64,000 nucleotides of DNA from Bacteroidales bacterium (GTDB lineage Bacteria; Bacteroidota; Bacteroidia; Bacteroidales; UBA3824): NCBI GenBank assembly GCA_016293845.1, contig JAEDDH010000002.1:238345-302344 (forward strand). The letters are read 5' to 3'. The notes under the pieces are model-generated. The model was not told the origin of the DNA and made no database searches. It saw only the letters and a list, made by a program, of their open reading frames with translations. A program made the translations under genes and the position numbers. Shown piece by piece: positions 9,328 to 17,971 of the stretch (position 1 is its first letter; the number at the start of each line of letters is the position of its first letter).

Positions 9328-10026
9328 ATGGAGTTAATAGACAAAATAAAAGCCATAATAAGCAGATTAGAAGACATTAGGAATCAAAGTAATCCTGACT
9401 TTGAGATTATAAAAGGACAGGTTGATCTCATTGAGAACGAAGAACTTCTTAATTTGGATGAAGAATTCGATGAATGGAGAAACAGTTTGTATGATGCTGG
9501 TGAACCTAATGAAGAAACAGGCAAGATTATTGATGAAATTGGAGATCTGTTTATTCAAGCAGATGAGTTAATTGTCAGAATACGCCAACAGTTCCACATG
9601 GAAGATGTATCTGATGATATTGACAATCTTGATGATGATGAACTAGTCCGAACGTCTTGGGATGATGATGAAGATTATAACGATGCTGAAGATGTAGAAT
9701 TTGATATTGTACTAAATGAGGTTTCAAAAAGTGCCCTTATTGCTATTGGTTTTGACAACGAGGATGAAAACAGTATCAAATTGATGGGGACTATCCTAAT
9801 AGGTATATCTTCAGAAGATAGTGATGATGCGATAGCCGGAAGAGCTTTTGGTCAACTTGCAATGTCTGGATTTATGCTTCCCATGGAAGATATAAAAGAA
9901 ATGTGTAGGAAAACTCGTGAGAAATGTAAAAAGCAACTCTTTGGACTACAGATAGCGATGAACAGTTTGCAAGAATATCATTGCAGTGCAGAAGATGCTT
10001 TAACTCAAATAGCAATGTTTTTATAA
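9328..10026 (+). CDS. Acidic hypothetical protein, 232 aa
   Basis: No family recognised. The N-terminal ~90 residues are predicted helical (LIDKIKAIISRLEDIRNQ); the centre (~95-135) is extremely acidic, with NLDDDE and DDDEDYNDAEDVEF runs; the C-terminal ~95 residues look globular and helical (KLMGTILIGISSEDSDDA, MCRKTREKCKKQ). No signal peptide or membrane segment. It lies 22 bases after the exonuclease and 18 before the first DUF262 gene, so it belongs to the same operon. The charge pattern would fit a nucleic-acid mimic, inhibitor or adaptor of the nuclease partners; this is inference only. Confidence 0.75.
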   Translation: MELIDKIKAIISRLEDIRNQSNPDFEIIKGQVDLIENEELLNLDEEFDEWRNSLYDAGEPNEETGKIIDEIGDLFIQADELIVRIRQQFHMEDVSDDIDNLDDDELVRTSWDDDEDYNDAEDVEFDIVLNEVSKSALIAIGFDNEDENSIKLMGTILIGISSEDSDDAIAGRAFGQLAMSGFMLPMEDIKEMCRKTREKCKKQLFGLQIAMNSLQEYHCSAEDALTQIAMFL

Positions 10027-10044
10027 TCAAAAGAGAAACCACTT

Positions 10045-12066
10045 ATGAAACTACAAGATATTCTGCCTAAGATAAGCGTAAATGATAATTGGGGAAAGGA
10101 TTATAGGCGTTATGTCCCCAAGTTCATTGCTTATGCAAAAGAAAGAACCCATGTCAATGAATGGAAATCTGATGTTCGAGACCAGTTGTTTCGTTCTGTT
10201 AATTGTATTTCCTCTTTGAGACAAGGCAATTTCTATCTTAACGAGAGAGAGATTATTCAAGAACATTGGGACGAACTTATAGCACCATTAGGTATCATTG
10301 TAGACAACCCTGATGCGTTTTGCATTGAACAGTGCTATGAGATAATCCGATTAATCAAAAAGCATACAGAAGCCAATAGACCAGCTGCTTCGCTGAGGTT
10401 TCTATCAGCATTTCAACCGTCACAGTTGAGTACCACAGTTACTTGGTACTATCTTGATGAAATCTATAACAGTATGAAAAATGCTGGTGTTGATTTGCCT
10501 GAAGGATATGGAGGCGACCCAATACAAAAGAGCCACTATATTCAATCGTTTCTTAAAAGCAGTTACCCCAATGTTGATGATATAGAGAGAGGCACATACG
10601 CATGGAGATTGCCAGATTTGTTGAGTGACTTAAAGAAATCGGTAGTTCAAGAAATCGAAACTCAAACTGATGAAGAGCCATTATCTATCACAGCAAATAT
10701 TTTTTCAACCTCAGAAGTGTTGAAGATGCCACTTGCTATACCAGATTATCAGCGTCCGTATGTGTGGAATATCGCCAATGTTGAACAGATGTTGTCTGAT
10801 ATAAAAAACAGCATGGAGCAAGGTAAACGTAAGTATCGTATAGGGAGTATCATCCTTCACAATAACGATATAGTTGATGGGCAACAAAGAATTACGACTA
10901 TCTGCCTCATTAAACTAGTTTGGGCAAAGATGGTCAATGTTGACAAAGAAAAAGAGACCATGTGCGTGCTAAAATACGCACACGAACAGTCATTTAAACA
11001 CATTCAGGAGAATTATGACTATATTAATAAATGGTTCAATGCTCTTCCTGAAAGTAGACGTATGGAGTTCGCTTCCTATCTGGAGAAGTGTTGTGAATTT
11101 GTTGTTGTTCGTATTACTGGCCAAGATAGTTTGTCTTTGGCCTTCAAACTTTTTGATTCACAAAATGGCCGTGGCAAACCGTTGGAAGCATATAACCTTC
11201 TCAAAGCATACCATTTAAGAGCCATGTCCGCTTCTGATGAAAATATAAAAATCTCATGTGACCGTGAATGGGAGCAAAATACACGCTATGGAAGAAGCCG
11301 TAATGACAGCATTTCATCTTATGACATTTTGAAGCACCTGTTTGACGAGCAATTATATCGAACACGTATTTGGTGCAGGAATACCGAAGCGTGGTCTTTT
11401 ACAAAGAAACGTATAAAGGAGTTTAAAGGTATGCAGATAGACAAATTGCATAATGTTGATTTCCCATTTCAGAACAAACAGCTTCTTTTGTTTATGACAG
11501 AGAAATTCTATCAGACTTTTCTAAAAGAGACAATGCCTACTTGTTCTAGGTTCAATGATGGTGATGGACAAGAGATAAATCCATTTGTCACCATGACCCA
11601 GCCTATCGTAAATGGAAAAAACTTCTTTGAATACATACAATCTTACGCTGAAATCTACAAGAAGTTATTTTTGGAGTTGGACTCATATCAGATGTACGAC
11701 TTTAAGGTATTTTATAAAAAGAACTGCTTATCTTATGATGGTCATTGGCGAACAGGAGATAACTATATAAGAGAAATGTATAAGTCGCTAATAATGCTCC
11801 TATTTGATAAGTTTGGCGAAAATGGTGTTAATGATTATCATCGTCATTTATATGTAATAGCATACTATTTACGTCGAAAGCAGTCCCGTGTGTATTATTC
11901 AACTGTGGCAAAATATCCTTCTCAGTTCTTTTCATTAATAGAAAATGCAAAAGACATATCTGCATTACGAAAACTAGAGTCTATCATAGCACAGCCGGAA
12001 TACTGTACGATAAATAACGGTAGAGACTTTCCTCCATACGATGACGTTCTAAAATCCATAAAATAA
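10045..12066 (+). CDS. DUF262 protein with unusual N-terminal extension
   Basis: About 210 N-terminal residues without a recognised domain precede a DUF262 (GmrSD/ParB-like) domain: AIPDYQRPYVW near residue 232, YRIGSIILH near 267, IVDGQQRITT near 278 and NGRGKPLEAYNLLKAYHLR near 378. The DGQQR motif is the putative nucleotide-binding/hydrolysis signature of DUF262. The C-terminal half has no visible HNH (DUF1524) motif, unlike its neighbour. DUF262 proteins include the GmrS half of type IV restriction enzymes that cut modified phage DNA. Start chosen at the ATG 18 bases after the acidic gene; stop is 7 bases before the next DUF262 gene. Likely partner of the following protein. Confidence 0.88.
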   Translation: MKLQDILPKISVNDNWGKDYRRYVPKFIAYAKERTHVNEWKSDVRDQLFRSVNCISSLRQGNFYLNEREIIQEHWDELIAPLGIIVDNPDAFCIEQCYEIIRLIKKHTEANRPAASLRFLSAFQPSQLSTTVTWYYLDEIYNSMKNAGVDLPEGYGGDPIQKSHYIQSFLKSSYPNVDDIERGTYAWRLPDLLSDLKKSVVQEIETQTDEEPLSITANIFSTSEVLKMPLAIPDYQRPYVWNIANVEQMLSDIKNSMEQGKRKYRIGSIILHNNDIVDGQQRITTICLIKLVWAKMVNVDKEKETMCVLKYAHEQSFKHIQENYDYINKWFNALPESRRMEFASYLEKCCEFVVVRITGQDSLSLAFKLFDSQNGRGKPLEAYNLLKAYHLRAMSASDENIKISCDREWEQNTRYGRSRNDSISSYDILKHLFDEQLYRTRIWCRNTEAWSFTKKRIKEFKGMQIDKLHNVDFPFQNKQLLLFMTEKFYQTFLKETMPTCSRFNDGDGQEINPFVTMTQPIVNGKNFFEYIQSYAEIYKKLFLELDSYQMYDFKVFYKKNCLSYDGHWRTGDNYIREMYKSLIMLLFDKFGENGVNDYHRHLYVIAYYLRRKQSRVYYSTVAKYPSQFFSLIENAKDISALRKLESIIAQPEYCTINNGRDFPPYDDVLKSIK

Positions 12067-12073
12067 AACGGAT

Positions 12074-14059
12074 ATGAATATTATTAAAGATGCTGATGTC
12101 CTCAGTGTTGAAAATCTTTTCAAGGACAAATATATCATCCCTCTTTACCAAAGGAATTTTGCTTGGGGAGAGGAACAAATATCAAGACTCCTTCAGGACA
12201 TTTATGAAAGTTTGTGTTCTGGTGACGAGCATTTTTATGTTGGAAGTCTTATTGTTCTCCAAAGAAGTAATGGAGAATTGGAAGTTATTGATGGGCAGCA
12301 GAGACTTACAATGCTTTCAATACTTTCAGGCGTATTGAACATGGGAATGCGCCTAAGCCTCCGTTATGATTCTCGCCCAGAGGTAGAAGATTTCTTTAGG
12401 GTTCTGCATAGTGGATCTATGCCTCAAAACAGAAAAGAAACTTCAATATCACACTTCTTTGAAGCCATTGATTTGGCATGGTCAACGCAATTAGATGTTG
12501 AAAAGACAGAGCCTATTACCCTAAAAACAGAATCCGTAAGGGTTAAGATGGCTGACTATATCAAGCATCATGTATGTGTTGTGCGAGAAATCGTGCCTTC
12601 AGATACAGACGTAGCAGCTTATTTTGAAATAATGAATAATAGAGGCGAGCAACTTCAAGAACACGAAATAATAAAGGGTCTGTTACTCGGAAAACTTCAC
12701 GAAGAAGGGCATGACTGTTATTCTCAGGTTTGTTCAAAAATCTGGGATGCCTGCTCGCAGATGGAAACCCGAATCCAGAAATCATTTGCCCCAAGCATCA
12801 GGAAAATTCTATTTGGAGAGGATTATACAACAATAGACTTGAAAGGAAGATCGGAAGATATTAGCTTTGGTAATCAAAACATTCCTGTTCTAGATTTATT
12901 AAAAGTCCAATCAAAAGATGTTGGTGCATTGACCTTGGAAGAGATTGTGAATAGCCGTCTAAATACTGATGATTTGTCAGAGGTCACAGAGGACAATGAT
13001 GATAATTCTACAGAAGAATCAATTATTGACTTCCCAAACTTTTTGATGCACATATTTAGGCTATATTATAATCAATCATATAGACTTAGTTTCCAAAAAA
13101 CAGAGGAGGCTAAGGATATTCCACTTAGCGAGAAATATCTATTAAAGGTTTATAATACGATTAAGCATGAAGTAAAGCCTTTAGACTTTTTCTTGCGCTT
13201 GCTATTCTGTAGAGTAGTATTTGACAAGTATGTGGTGAAATCAAATGTGACAGACGATGATGAAAAACGCGAATGGGTGTTGCTAAAGCCATATATTTAT
13301 GAAGATAACAAACGTAATACGAGAACATTGCGTTTCAAGCCTACTTTTGATAATCAACAAAATGCAGTTATTCGTTCTCTATCATGCCTCCAGGTGTCAT
13401 TTCGTGCCAAACCTTATAAGAATTTTCTCCAAACAATACTAAATTGGTTTGTACATGAAGATGTCGCATCTGTTGAGAACTCATTTCTGGAGAAACTTCA
13501 CCGTCTAATGCTTGACGAGTTTAACAGAACATCTATTGATTATATTGGATTGACGGAATACGACGAAAAACGTCAAGGCACTTCCGTTCCTCATTATCTA
13601 TTTAATTTTACAGATTATTTATATTGGTGGATGAAATATAATAACGAGCCAATAAATTGGGAAGTCCTTGATCCAAACTTGATAATCGTTGTACAAAAAG
13701 AATTGGATTTGATTCGTAAAAATGAATTCCGCTTTTTAAATCGAAATTCAATAGAACACCATTACCCACAAAAAAGGCATGAGGAATTAGATAGCGAAGG
13801 TGTAACAGACTTCGATTTGAACTGTCTGGGGAACTTAATATTAATCAGCAAATCTGCGAACTCCAGATTGTCTGACAAGAATCCTTTGGATAAAGCGGCT
13901 CTATATTTTGATAAAAATGATTTGCCACCAACGCGTCAAATAATCTATAGTATTACTCGTAATGAAGGATGGGGAAAACAACAGATTATAACTCATTTGA
14001 AATGTGTGGAACTCATAATTGAACATCGAGAAATCATATTAAAAATTAAGCAGAACTGA
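12074..14059 (+). CDS. DUF262-DUF1524 (GmrSD-like) endonuclease
   Basis: A full-length 661-residue GmrSD-type protein. The N-terminal DUF262 domain shows PLYQRNFAWGEEQ near residue 23, FYVGSLIV near 53, VIDGQQRLTML near 70 and IMNNRGEQLQEHEIIKG near 182. The C-terminal DUF1524 domain shows the HNH-type signature NSIEHHYPQK near 562 and LGNLILISKSANSRLSDKNP near 592. Known relatives are type IV restriction enzymes that use nucleotide hydrolysis by DUF262 to license DNA cutting by the HNH domain. It starts 7 bases after another DUF262 gene, so the two are likely made together and may work as a two-subunit machine. No frame damage seen. Confidence 0.92.
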   Translation: MNIIKDADVLSVENLFKDKYIIPLYQRNFAWGEEQISRLLQDIYESLCSGDEHFYVGSLIVLQRSNGELEVIDGQQRLTMLSILSGVLNMGMRLSLRYDSRPEVEDFFRVLHSGSMPQNRKETSISHFFEAIDLAWSTQLDVEKTEPITLKTESVRVKMADYIKHHVCVVREIVPSDTDVAAYFEIMNNRGEQLQEHEIIKGLLLGKLHEEGHDCYSQVCSKIWDACSQMETRIQKSFAPSIRKILFGEDYTTIDLKGRSEDISFGNQNIPVLDLLKVQSKDVGALTLEEIVNSRLNTDDLSEVTEDNDDNSTEESIIDFPNFLMHIFRLYYNQSYRLSFQKTEEAKDIPLSEKYLLKVYNTIKHEVKPLDFFLRLLFCRVVFDKYVVKSNVTDDDEKREWVLLKPYIYEDNKRNTRTLRFKPTFDNQQNAVIRSLSCLQVSFRAKPYKNFLQTILNWFVHEDVASVENSFLEKLHRLMLDEFNRTSIDYIGLTEYDEKRQGTSVPHYLFNFTDYLYWWMKYNNEPINWEVLDPNLIIVVQKELDLIRKNEFRFLNRNSIEHHYPQKRHEELDSEGVTDFDLNCLGNLILISKSANSRLSDKNPLDKAALYFDKNDLPPTRQIIYSITRNEGWGKQQIITHLKCVELIIEHREIILKIKQN

Positions 14060-14069
14060 AGGTTCCATA

Positions 14070-14429
14070 ATGCTGACTTACATCTCCAACACCGATCACT
14101 ACAAGCAAGTGCTATCACGTGTTCAGTCCGTGAAGCACATGCTTTGGATTGGTACTGCTGACATCAAAGACCTCTATATTGAAGTGGGTAAAGAGAAGAA
14201 GCCTTTTTTGGCTCTCATCGCCCAACTTATTCGGCGTGGCGTGGAGGTACGGCTTATTCATGCTAAAGAACCCGGTCAAAACTTCAGAGAAGATTTTGAT
14301 AAGTACCCTGTACCCTATGACCGTTTGGAGCGTGTGCTTTGTCCGCGTGTTCATTTCAAGATGCTTGTCTTTGATGGTAAAGAAGTATATATAGGACAAG
14401 AAATGAGTGAAGAGACAGAAGATGATTAG
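14070..14429 (+). CDS. Truncated phospholipase-D-like protein
   Basis: The 119 residues match the N-terminal part and half of the HKD motif of a PLD-type nuclease domain: WIGTADIKDL near residue 27, IRRGVEVRLIHAK near 50, and HFKMLVFDGKEVYIG near 95, giving HxKx4Dx6G. Where family members continue with Ser and Asn (GSxN) and further domains, this one breaks into QEMSEETEDD and stops. It is therefore probably a 3'-truncated gene, cut where the island ends. It begins 10 bases after the DUF262-HNH gene and shares its operon. Catalysis is unlikely unless it dimerises and tolerates the lost residues. Confidence 0.65.
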   Translation: MLTYISNTDHYKQVLSRVQSVKHMLWIGTADIKDLYIEVGKEKKPFLALIAQLIRRGVEVRLIHAKEPGQNFREDFDKYPVPYDRLERVLCPRVHFKMLVFDGKEVYIGQEMSEETEDD

Positions 14430-14534
14430 TATGTTTGAATTAGAGGAAATCGGGTGCAGAATGTGTAGTTCATGCTCATAATGTTTCCCAAATGTTTCCC
14501 AGATTCATAGTAATGTGCTGATAATCAGCATTCG

Positions 14535-14634
14535 TTAGCCGCTGCACAGGCCGCAGTTGAAGATTCAATGAAATAGCATTGATTTTTGGATTTATATTTG
14601 AGGCTGTCTGTTTTTGGGCAGCCTCTCTCTTTTT
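14535..14634 (+). repeat. Right direct repeat of the island (ppdK tail copy)
   Basis: Near-identical copy of 8102-8197: it encodes the last ppdK residues AAAQAAVEDSMK plus stop and then the GAGGCTG/CAGCCTC terminator. No start codon precedes it, so it is not expressed as a protein. Confidence 0.85.
14600..14634 (+). terminator. Terminator at the island's right end
   Basis: Second copy of the ppdK terminator hairpin, with a CTCTCTTTTT tail. It would stop transcription leaving the island operon before sulP. Confidence 0.75.
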
Positions 14635-14911
14635 GCACAAAACAAAGCCGGATAACGAATATCCGGCTACGATGTCTGTTGTGAAAAATTATGGGTAAAT
14701 TATGGAAAATGATTATTTGCAACTTGCTGTATTTGTTGTATTTATATTGTTTTTTACGTAGTGTTTCTCAAAAAGTTTGACGATTTTGAAAATTTTTTTC
14801 CACTTTTTTGATGCTCTTTTTGTTTATATTTTCTTAATAGAAATTTGACTTGGCGTGAGATTTTTAAATATTTCTTAATCACATTTTTCTAATCAGATAT
14901 TATGGGCAGTG

Positions 14912-14919
14912 TATCTTTG
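14912..14919 (+). promoter_or_regulatory. -7 promoter element of sulP
   Basis: TATCTTTG followed by C fits the Bacteroidetes TAnnTTTG consensus, 81 bases before the transporter start. Confidence 0.6.
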
Positions 14920-14999
14920 CGCCCAAATAAAATTGTGTGTAAATGCAGTTTTGTTTGCAACTAAAATATAATAATAATTTGATTTAAAACAGTTTAATA

Positions 15000-16658
15000 G
15001 TGGAAAAAATATTCAGCCCGAAACTCTTTTCGGTATTGCGCAAAGGGTACTCAAAACAAATGTTTCAAACCGATTTGATGTCGGGTATAATAGTTGGCAT
15101 AGTGGCATTGCCGCTTGCTATAGCGTTTGCCGTGGCTTCGGGAGTGTCGCCCGAAAAGGGTCTTGTAACCGCCATAATTGCGGGTTTTTTAATCTCTTTC
15201 CTCGGCGGTAGCCGCGTACAGATTGGCGGACCTACAGGTGCGTTTATCGTGGTGGTGGCAGGTATTGTGCATCAATACGGAATGTCAGGATTGATGATTT
15301 CCACCGTTTTAGCAGGCATAATGCTTGTGCTTTTCGGATTGTTTAAATTTGGATCAGTTATCAAGTTTATCCCTCACCCCTTGGTTGTAGGCTTTACTTC
15401 GGGTATCGCTCTTACTATTTTTACCACTCAGATCAAAGACGCTTTCGGATTGTCGATTTCGGGTGAGCTTCCTGCCGACTTTATCGGTAAGTGGGGCGCA
15501 TATTTCGCTAATTTCAACACTGTAAATTGGACTGCAGTGGTGATTACTTTTGTTACGATATTTATTTCGCTCTTTTTTAAGAAGATAACCGACAAAATTC
15601 CGGGTTCGTTTGTAGCTATTGTGCTCACAACGGTTGTAGTGGCTGTTTTTCACCTTCCGGTAAGCACAATTGAAACAGTTTTTGGCGAAATTCCTTCGTC
15701 GTTTAGCGTAGAGTTTCCCGCTATTGATTGGTCGCAGATTGGTAATTATATTCAACCGGCTATCACAATTGCCGTTTTAGGTGCTATCGAATCGCTTCTT
15801 TCGGCAGTGGTTTCCGACGGTATGATTGGAGGCAATCACCGTTCAAACACCGAACTTATTGCTCAGGGTATTGCCAATATTGCATCGCCTATTTTTGGTG
15901 GTATTCCTGCTACGGGCGCAATTGCACGTACTGCTACAAATGTTAAAAATGGCGGACGCACACCGGTTGCAGGTATTGTTCACGCAATAACGCTGTTGCT
16001 GATAATGTTGTTTTTTGGAAGCTACGCCAAATTGATTCCTATGTCGTGCCTTGCAGGTGTGCTTATCGTGGTTGCTTACAACATGAGCGAATGGCGTTCG
16101 TTTGTGTCAATCACCAAAGGCTCTAAATACGACACCGTAATATTAGTTGCCACTTTCTTAATCACAGTTTTGGTAGATCTTACCGTGGCTATCGAGGTGG
16201 GAATGGTTATGGCTTGTTTGCTCTTTATGCAGCGTATGTCAAAGCAATGTCAGGTGCTTACAGTTACCGAGGGTAACGACCCGTTAGAAAATTACTCGTT
16301 CTTGCCCAAAGGTATTGATGTGTACGAAATTTCTGGTCCTTTCTTCTTCGGTGCTGCTAAAAAATACCGCGAAATTCTCCGTGGACTTGCATCGGCTCAC
16401 AAGGTTAAGGTTTTGGTAATTCGTATGCGCCACGTGCCTTTTATGGATAGCACAGGTATCAACAATTTTAGCGCAGTAATCGACGAGATTCACGCTGTGG
16501 GTGTTACAATAGTGCTTTCGGGTGTTAATGAAAGTGTACGTTCCGAACTTGAACGCTCAGGTCTTGCCGACAAACTCGACAAACTCAATATCTGCTCCAA
16601 CTTTGACATTGCAAAGGAACGCGCCAAAGAGGTATTGTCAGAGATTGACGGACGTTAG
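15000..16658 (+). CDS. SulP-family anion permease with STAS domain
   Basis: Inner-membrane transporter of sulfate, bicarbonate or a similar anion. The 552 residues give ten or more hydrophobic segments from ~25 to ~415 with the SulP signature GIIVGIVALPLAIAFAVASG near residue 29 and GGPTGAFIVVV near 77, and GGIPATGAIARTATNVKNGG near 300. The C-terminal STAS domain (about 435-545) includes VIRMRHVPFMDSTGIN. The start is a GTG directly after TTTAATA; no better ATG gives the conserved N-terminus. It faces a convergent channel gene across a shared terminator. The substrate cannot be told from sequence. Confidence 0.93.
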   Translation: MEKIFSPKLFSVLRKGYSKQMFQTDLMSGIIVGIVALPLAIAFAVASGVSPEKGLVTAIIAGFLISFLGGSRVQIGGPTGAFIVVVAGIVHQYGMSGLMISTVLAGIMLVLFGLFKFGSVIKFIPHPLVVGFTSGIALTIFTTQIKDAFGLSISGELPADFIGKWGAYFANFNTVNWTAVVITFVTIFISLFFKKITDKIPGSFVAIVLTTVVVAVFHLPVSTIETVFGEIPSSFSVEFPAIDWSQIGNYIQPAITIAVLGAIESLLSAVVSDGMIGGNHRSNTELIAQGIANIASPIFGGIPATGAIARTATNVKNGGRTPVAGIVHAITLLLIMLFFGSYAKLIPMSCLAGVLIVVAYNMSEWRSFVSITKGSKYDTVILVATFLITVLVDLTVAIEVGMVMACLLFMQRMSKQCQVLTVTEGNDPLENYSFLPKGIDVYEISGPFFFGAAKKYREILRGLASAHKVKVLVIRMRHVPFMDSTGINNFSAVIDEIHAVGVTIVLSGVNESVRSELERSGLADKLDKLNICSNFDIAKERAKEVLSEIDGR

Positions 16659-16685
16659 TAAAAATATATTAAGAATTGGGAATTG

Positions 16686-16722
16686 TAAGGACAATGCTTT
16701 TTAGGTGTTGTCCTTATTTTCT
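16686..16722. terminator. Bidirectional terminator between sulP and the channel gene
   Basis: AAGGACAA and TTGTCCTT arms with a short loop, T-rich to the right for sulP. The right arm overlaps the last codons of the minus-strand channel gene, so one hairpin can serve both convergent genes. Confidence 0.7.
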
Positions 16723-17837
16723 TTTTTACTGATTAGTTCCTTAACGTGCTGCAACTGTTTTTCAAGTTTATCCACCTCGCGGGTAAGTTCGTCGGTAGAC
16801 GATGACATTGCTTGATTGTGAACTTCGTTTAGCGAGTCTACCACAATACCAACTATCAAGTTTACAAGAATATAAGATGCAAAAAGGATAAACGTGCTGA
16901 AATAAATCCACGCCAACGGGTTGGTTTCCATAACGCCGAGGGTGATGTTCATCCAGTCGTCCATAGTCATTAATTGCAAAAGAGTGAGGAATGTGCGGTG
17001 CAGCGATGAAAAATGTTCGTCACATTCGCCGTAAAGCTCCACGCCGGTGATTCCGTAAATATAATACAGAAGGATAAAAAACAAACTTGCCCACGAAATT
17101 TGCGGCAGCGAAAAGAGCAGAGCTTGCAGCACACGTTTCATGTTAGATATTCCCGACGCTACACGCAATAGCCTGAGTTCTCGTAAGATACGTATTGCAC
17201 GCGCACCCACTATACCTTCCAACCCGGTAAAGAAACTTAGAGACGAAATCACTGTAACAATAAGGTCGAAAAGATTCCATCCACGGTCTTCGCAGGTAAA
17301 GAATTCGAGAGGTTTTTTGCGGTAAAAAATTCTTATAAGTATCTCTATAATAAAGATTATAACACTTATATCGCAAAAATGGTTGAGCCAAATTTCGGAG
17401 GGAGAGTTGTCTTCGGTGTAGGTCATCACTCCGGCGGCTATAGCGTTGAGAATGATGAGTATAGTGATAAACATCGAACCTGCTTTTTCGAGTTTTTCGC
17501 GGCGGTTCGATTTGCGGTCGCGCGAGGTTTTGAGTTGCAGGGCAGTACTATCGGTATCGTATCCGTTTTTGTCGTACTGTTTTAGCACTGCACCTTCGAT
17601 AAACAGGCATCGGTTGTCGATAATTTTTACAAACGAACCAATCTCTTTGGAGTATGTGCTTAGCAGCGTACCGTCATCGCCATACGTTTTGTATTCTTTG
17701 TCGGTTTCTGAAACATAAAAATCTGTTCCGCTTGCAATTATTTTGCCGTCGGGTAGAGCTGTATGTGAAATTATTTTACCGTCTAAGTCGTATATAGTCA
17801 GTTGATTGACATCTTCTTTGATGTATGCTATTGCCAT
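16701..17837 (-). CDS. Voltage-gated cation channel (one-domain, NaChBac-like) with N-terminal beta-rich extension
   Basis: The 378-residue protein has a ~105-residue cytosolic N-terminus with repeating YDxDGK-type turns (IYDLDGKII, TYGDDGTLL, QYDKNGY), then six transmembrane segments: S1 near 118, S4 with regularly spaced Arg (RAIRILRELRLLRV near 215), S5 and S6 (IYFSTFILFASYILVNLIVGIVVDSL), and a C-terminal coiled coil (VDKLEKQLQHVKEL). The pore filter reads QLMTMDDWMN where bacterial sodium channels have TLESW. The double Asp resembles the filter engineered into NavAb to make it calcium-selective, so calcium permeation is plausible. Four subunits are expected to make a channel. Family firm, ion selectivity inferred. 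Confidence 0.9.
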   Translation of the reverse strand: MAIAYIKEDVNQLTIYDLDGKIISHTALPDGKIIASGTDFYVSETDKEYKTYGDDGTLLSTYSKEIGSFVKIIDNRCLFIEGAVLKQYDKNGYDTDSTALQLKTSRDRKSNRREKLEKAGSMFITILIILNAIAAGVMTYTEDNSPSEIWLNHFCDISVIIFIIEILIRIFYRKKPLEFFTCEDRGWNLFDLIVTVISSLSFFTGLEGIVGARAIRILRELRLLRVASGISNMKRVLQALLFSLPQISWASLFFILLYYIYGITGVELYGECDEHFSSLHRTFLTLLQLMTMDDWMNITLGVMETNPLAWIYFSTFILFASYILVNLIVGIVVDSLNEVHNQAMSSSTDELTREVDKLEKQLQHVKELISKKENKDNT

Positions 17838-17971
17838 TTGTGAGTATTTTTTAGAGTGCTAAGGTACGAAATTTTTCAAGAAAATGTTAATTAATCTAAA
17901 TTATTTGCATAGTTAATACAAAAAAAATGTAATTTTGATTGTTTGAATTTATAATAACTACGATTGAAACG

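Larger units (their letters stand above)
8198..14530 (+). mobile_element. Genomic island inserted at the ppdK 3' end
   Basis: Six genes, all on the plus strand and spaced by overlaps or gaps of 7-22 bases, lie between two copies of the ppdK tail. The DNA is visibly more AT-rich and uses different codons from ppdK and the sulP gene outside. The content is defence-like (DUF262 pair, HNH nuclease, DEDDh exonuclease, PLD-like fragment, Fic/WYL scar). No integrase or transposase remains inside, so it is either mobilised in trans or is the leftover of a larger element. The first gene (chimera) and last gene (truncated) both look broken, which suggests repeated recombination at the edges. Confidence 0.75.
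14430..14999 (+). other. Gene-free island junction and sulP leader
   Basis: This ~570-base stretch has no convincing gene. It holds, in order: a short direct repeat of AATGTTTCCC (14481-14500 region); a perfect palindrome TGCTGATAATCAGCA at 14516-14530, at the edge of the right-hand ppdK-tail repeat; the repeat itself with its terminator; a hairpin AGCCGGAT/ATCCGGCT near 14645-14668; and the sulP promoter. The palindrome is a good candidate for a recombination or attachment core. Confidence 0.6.
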
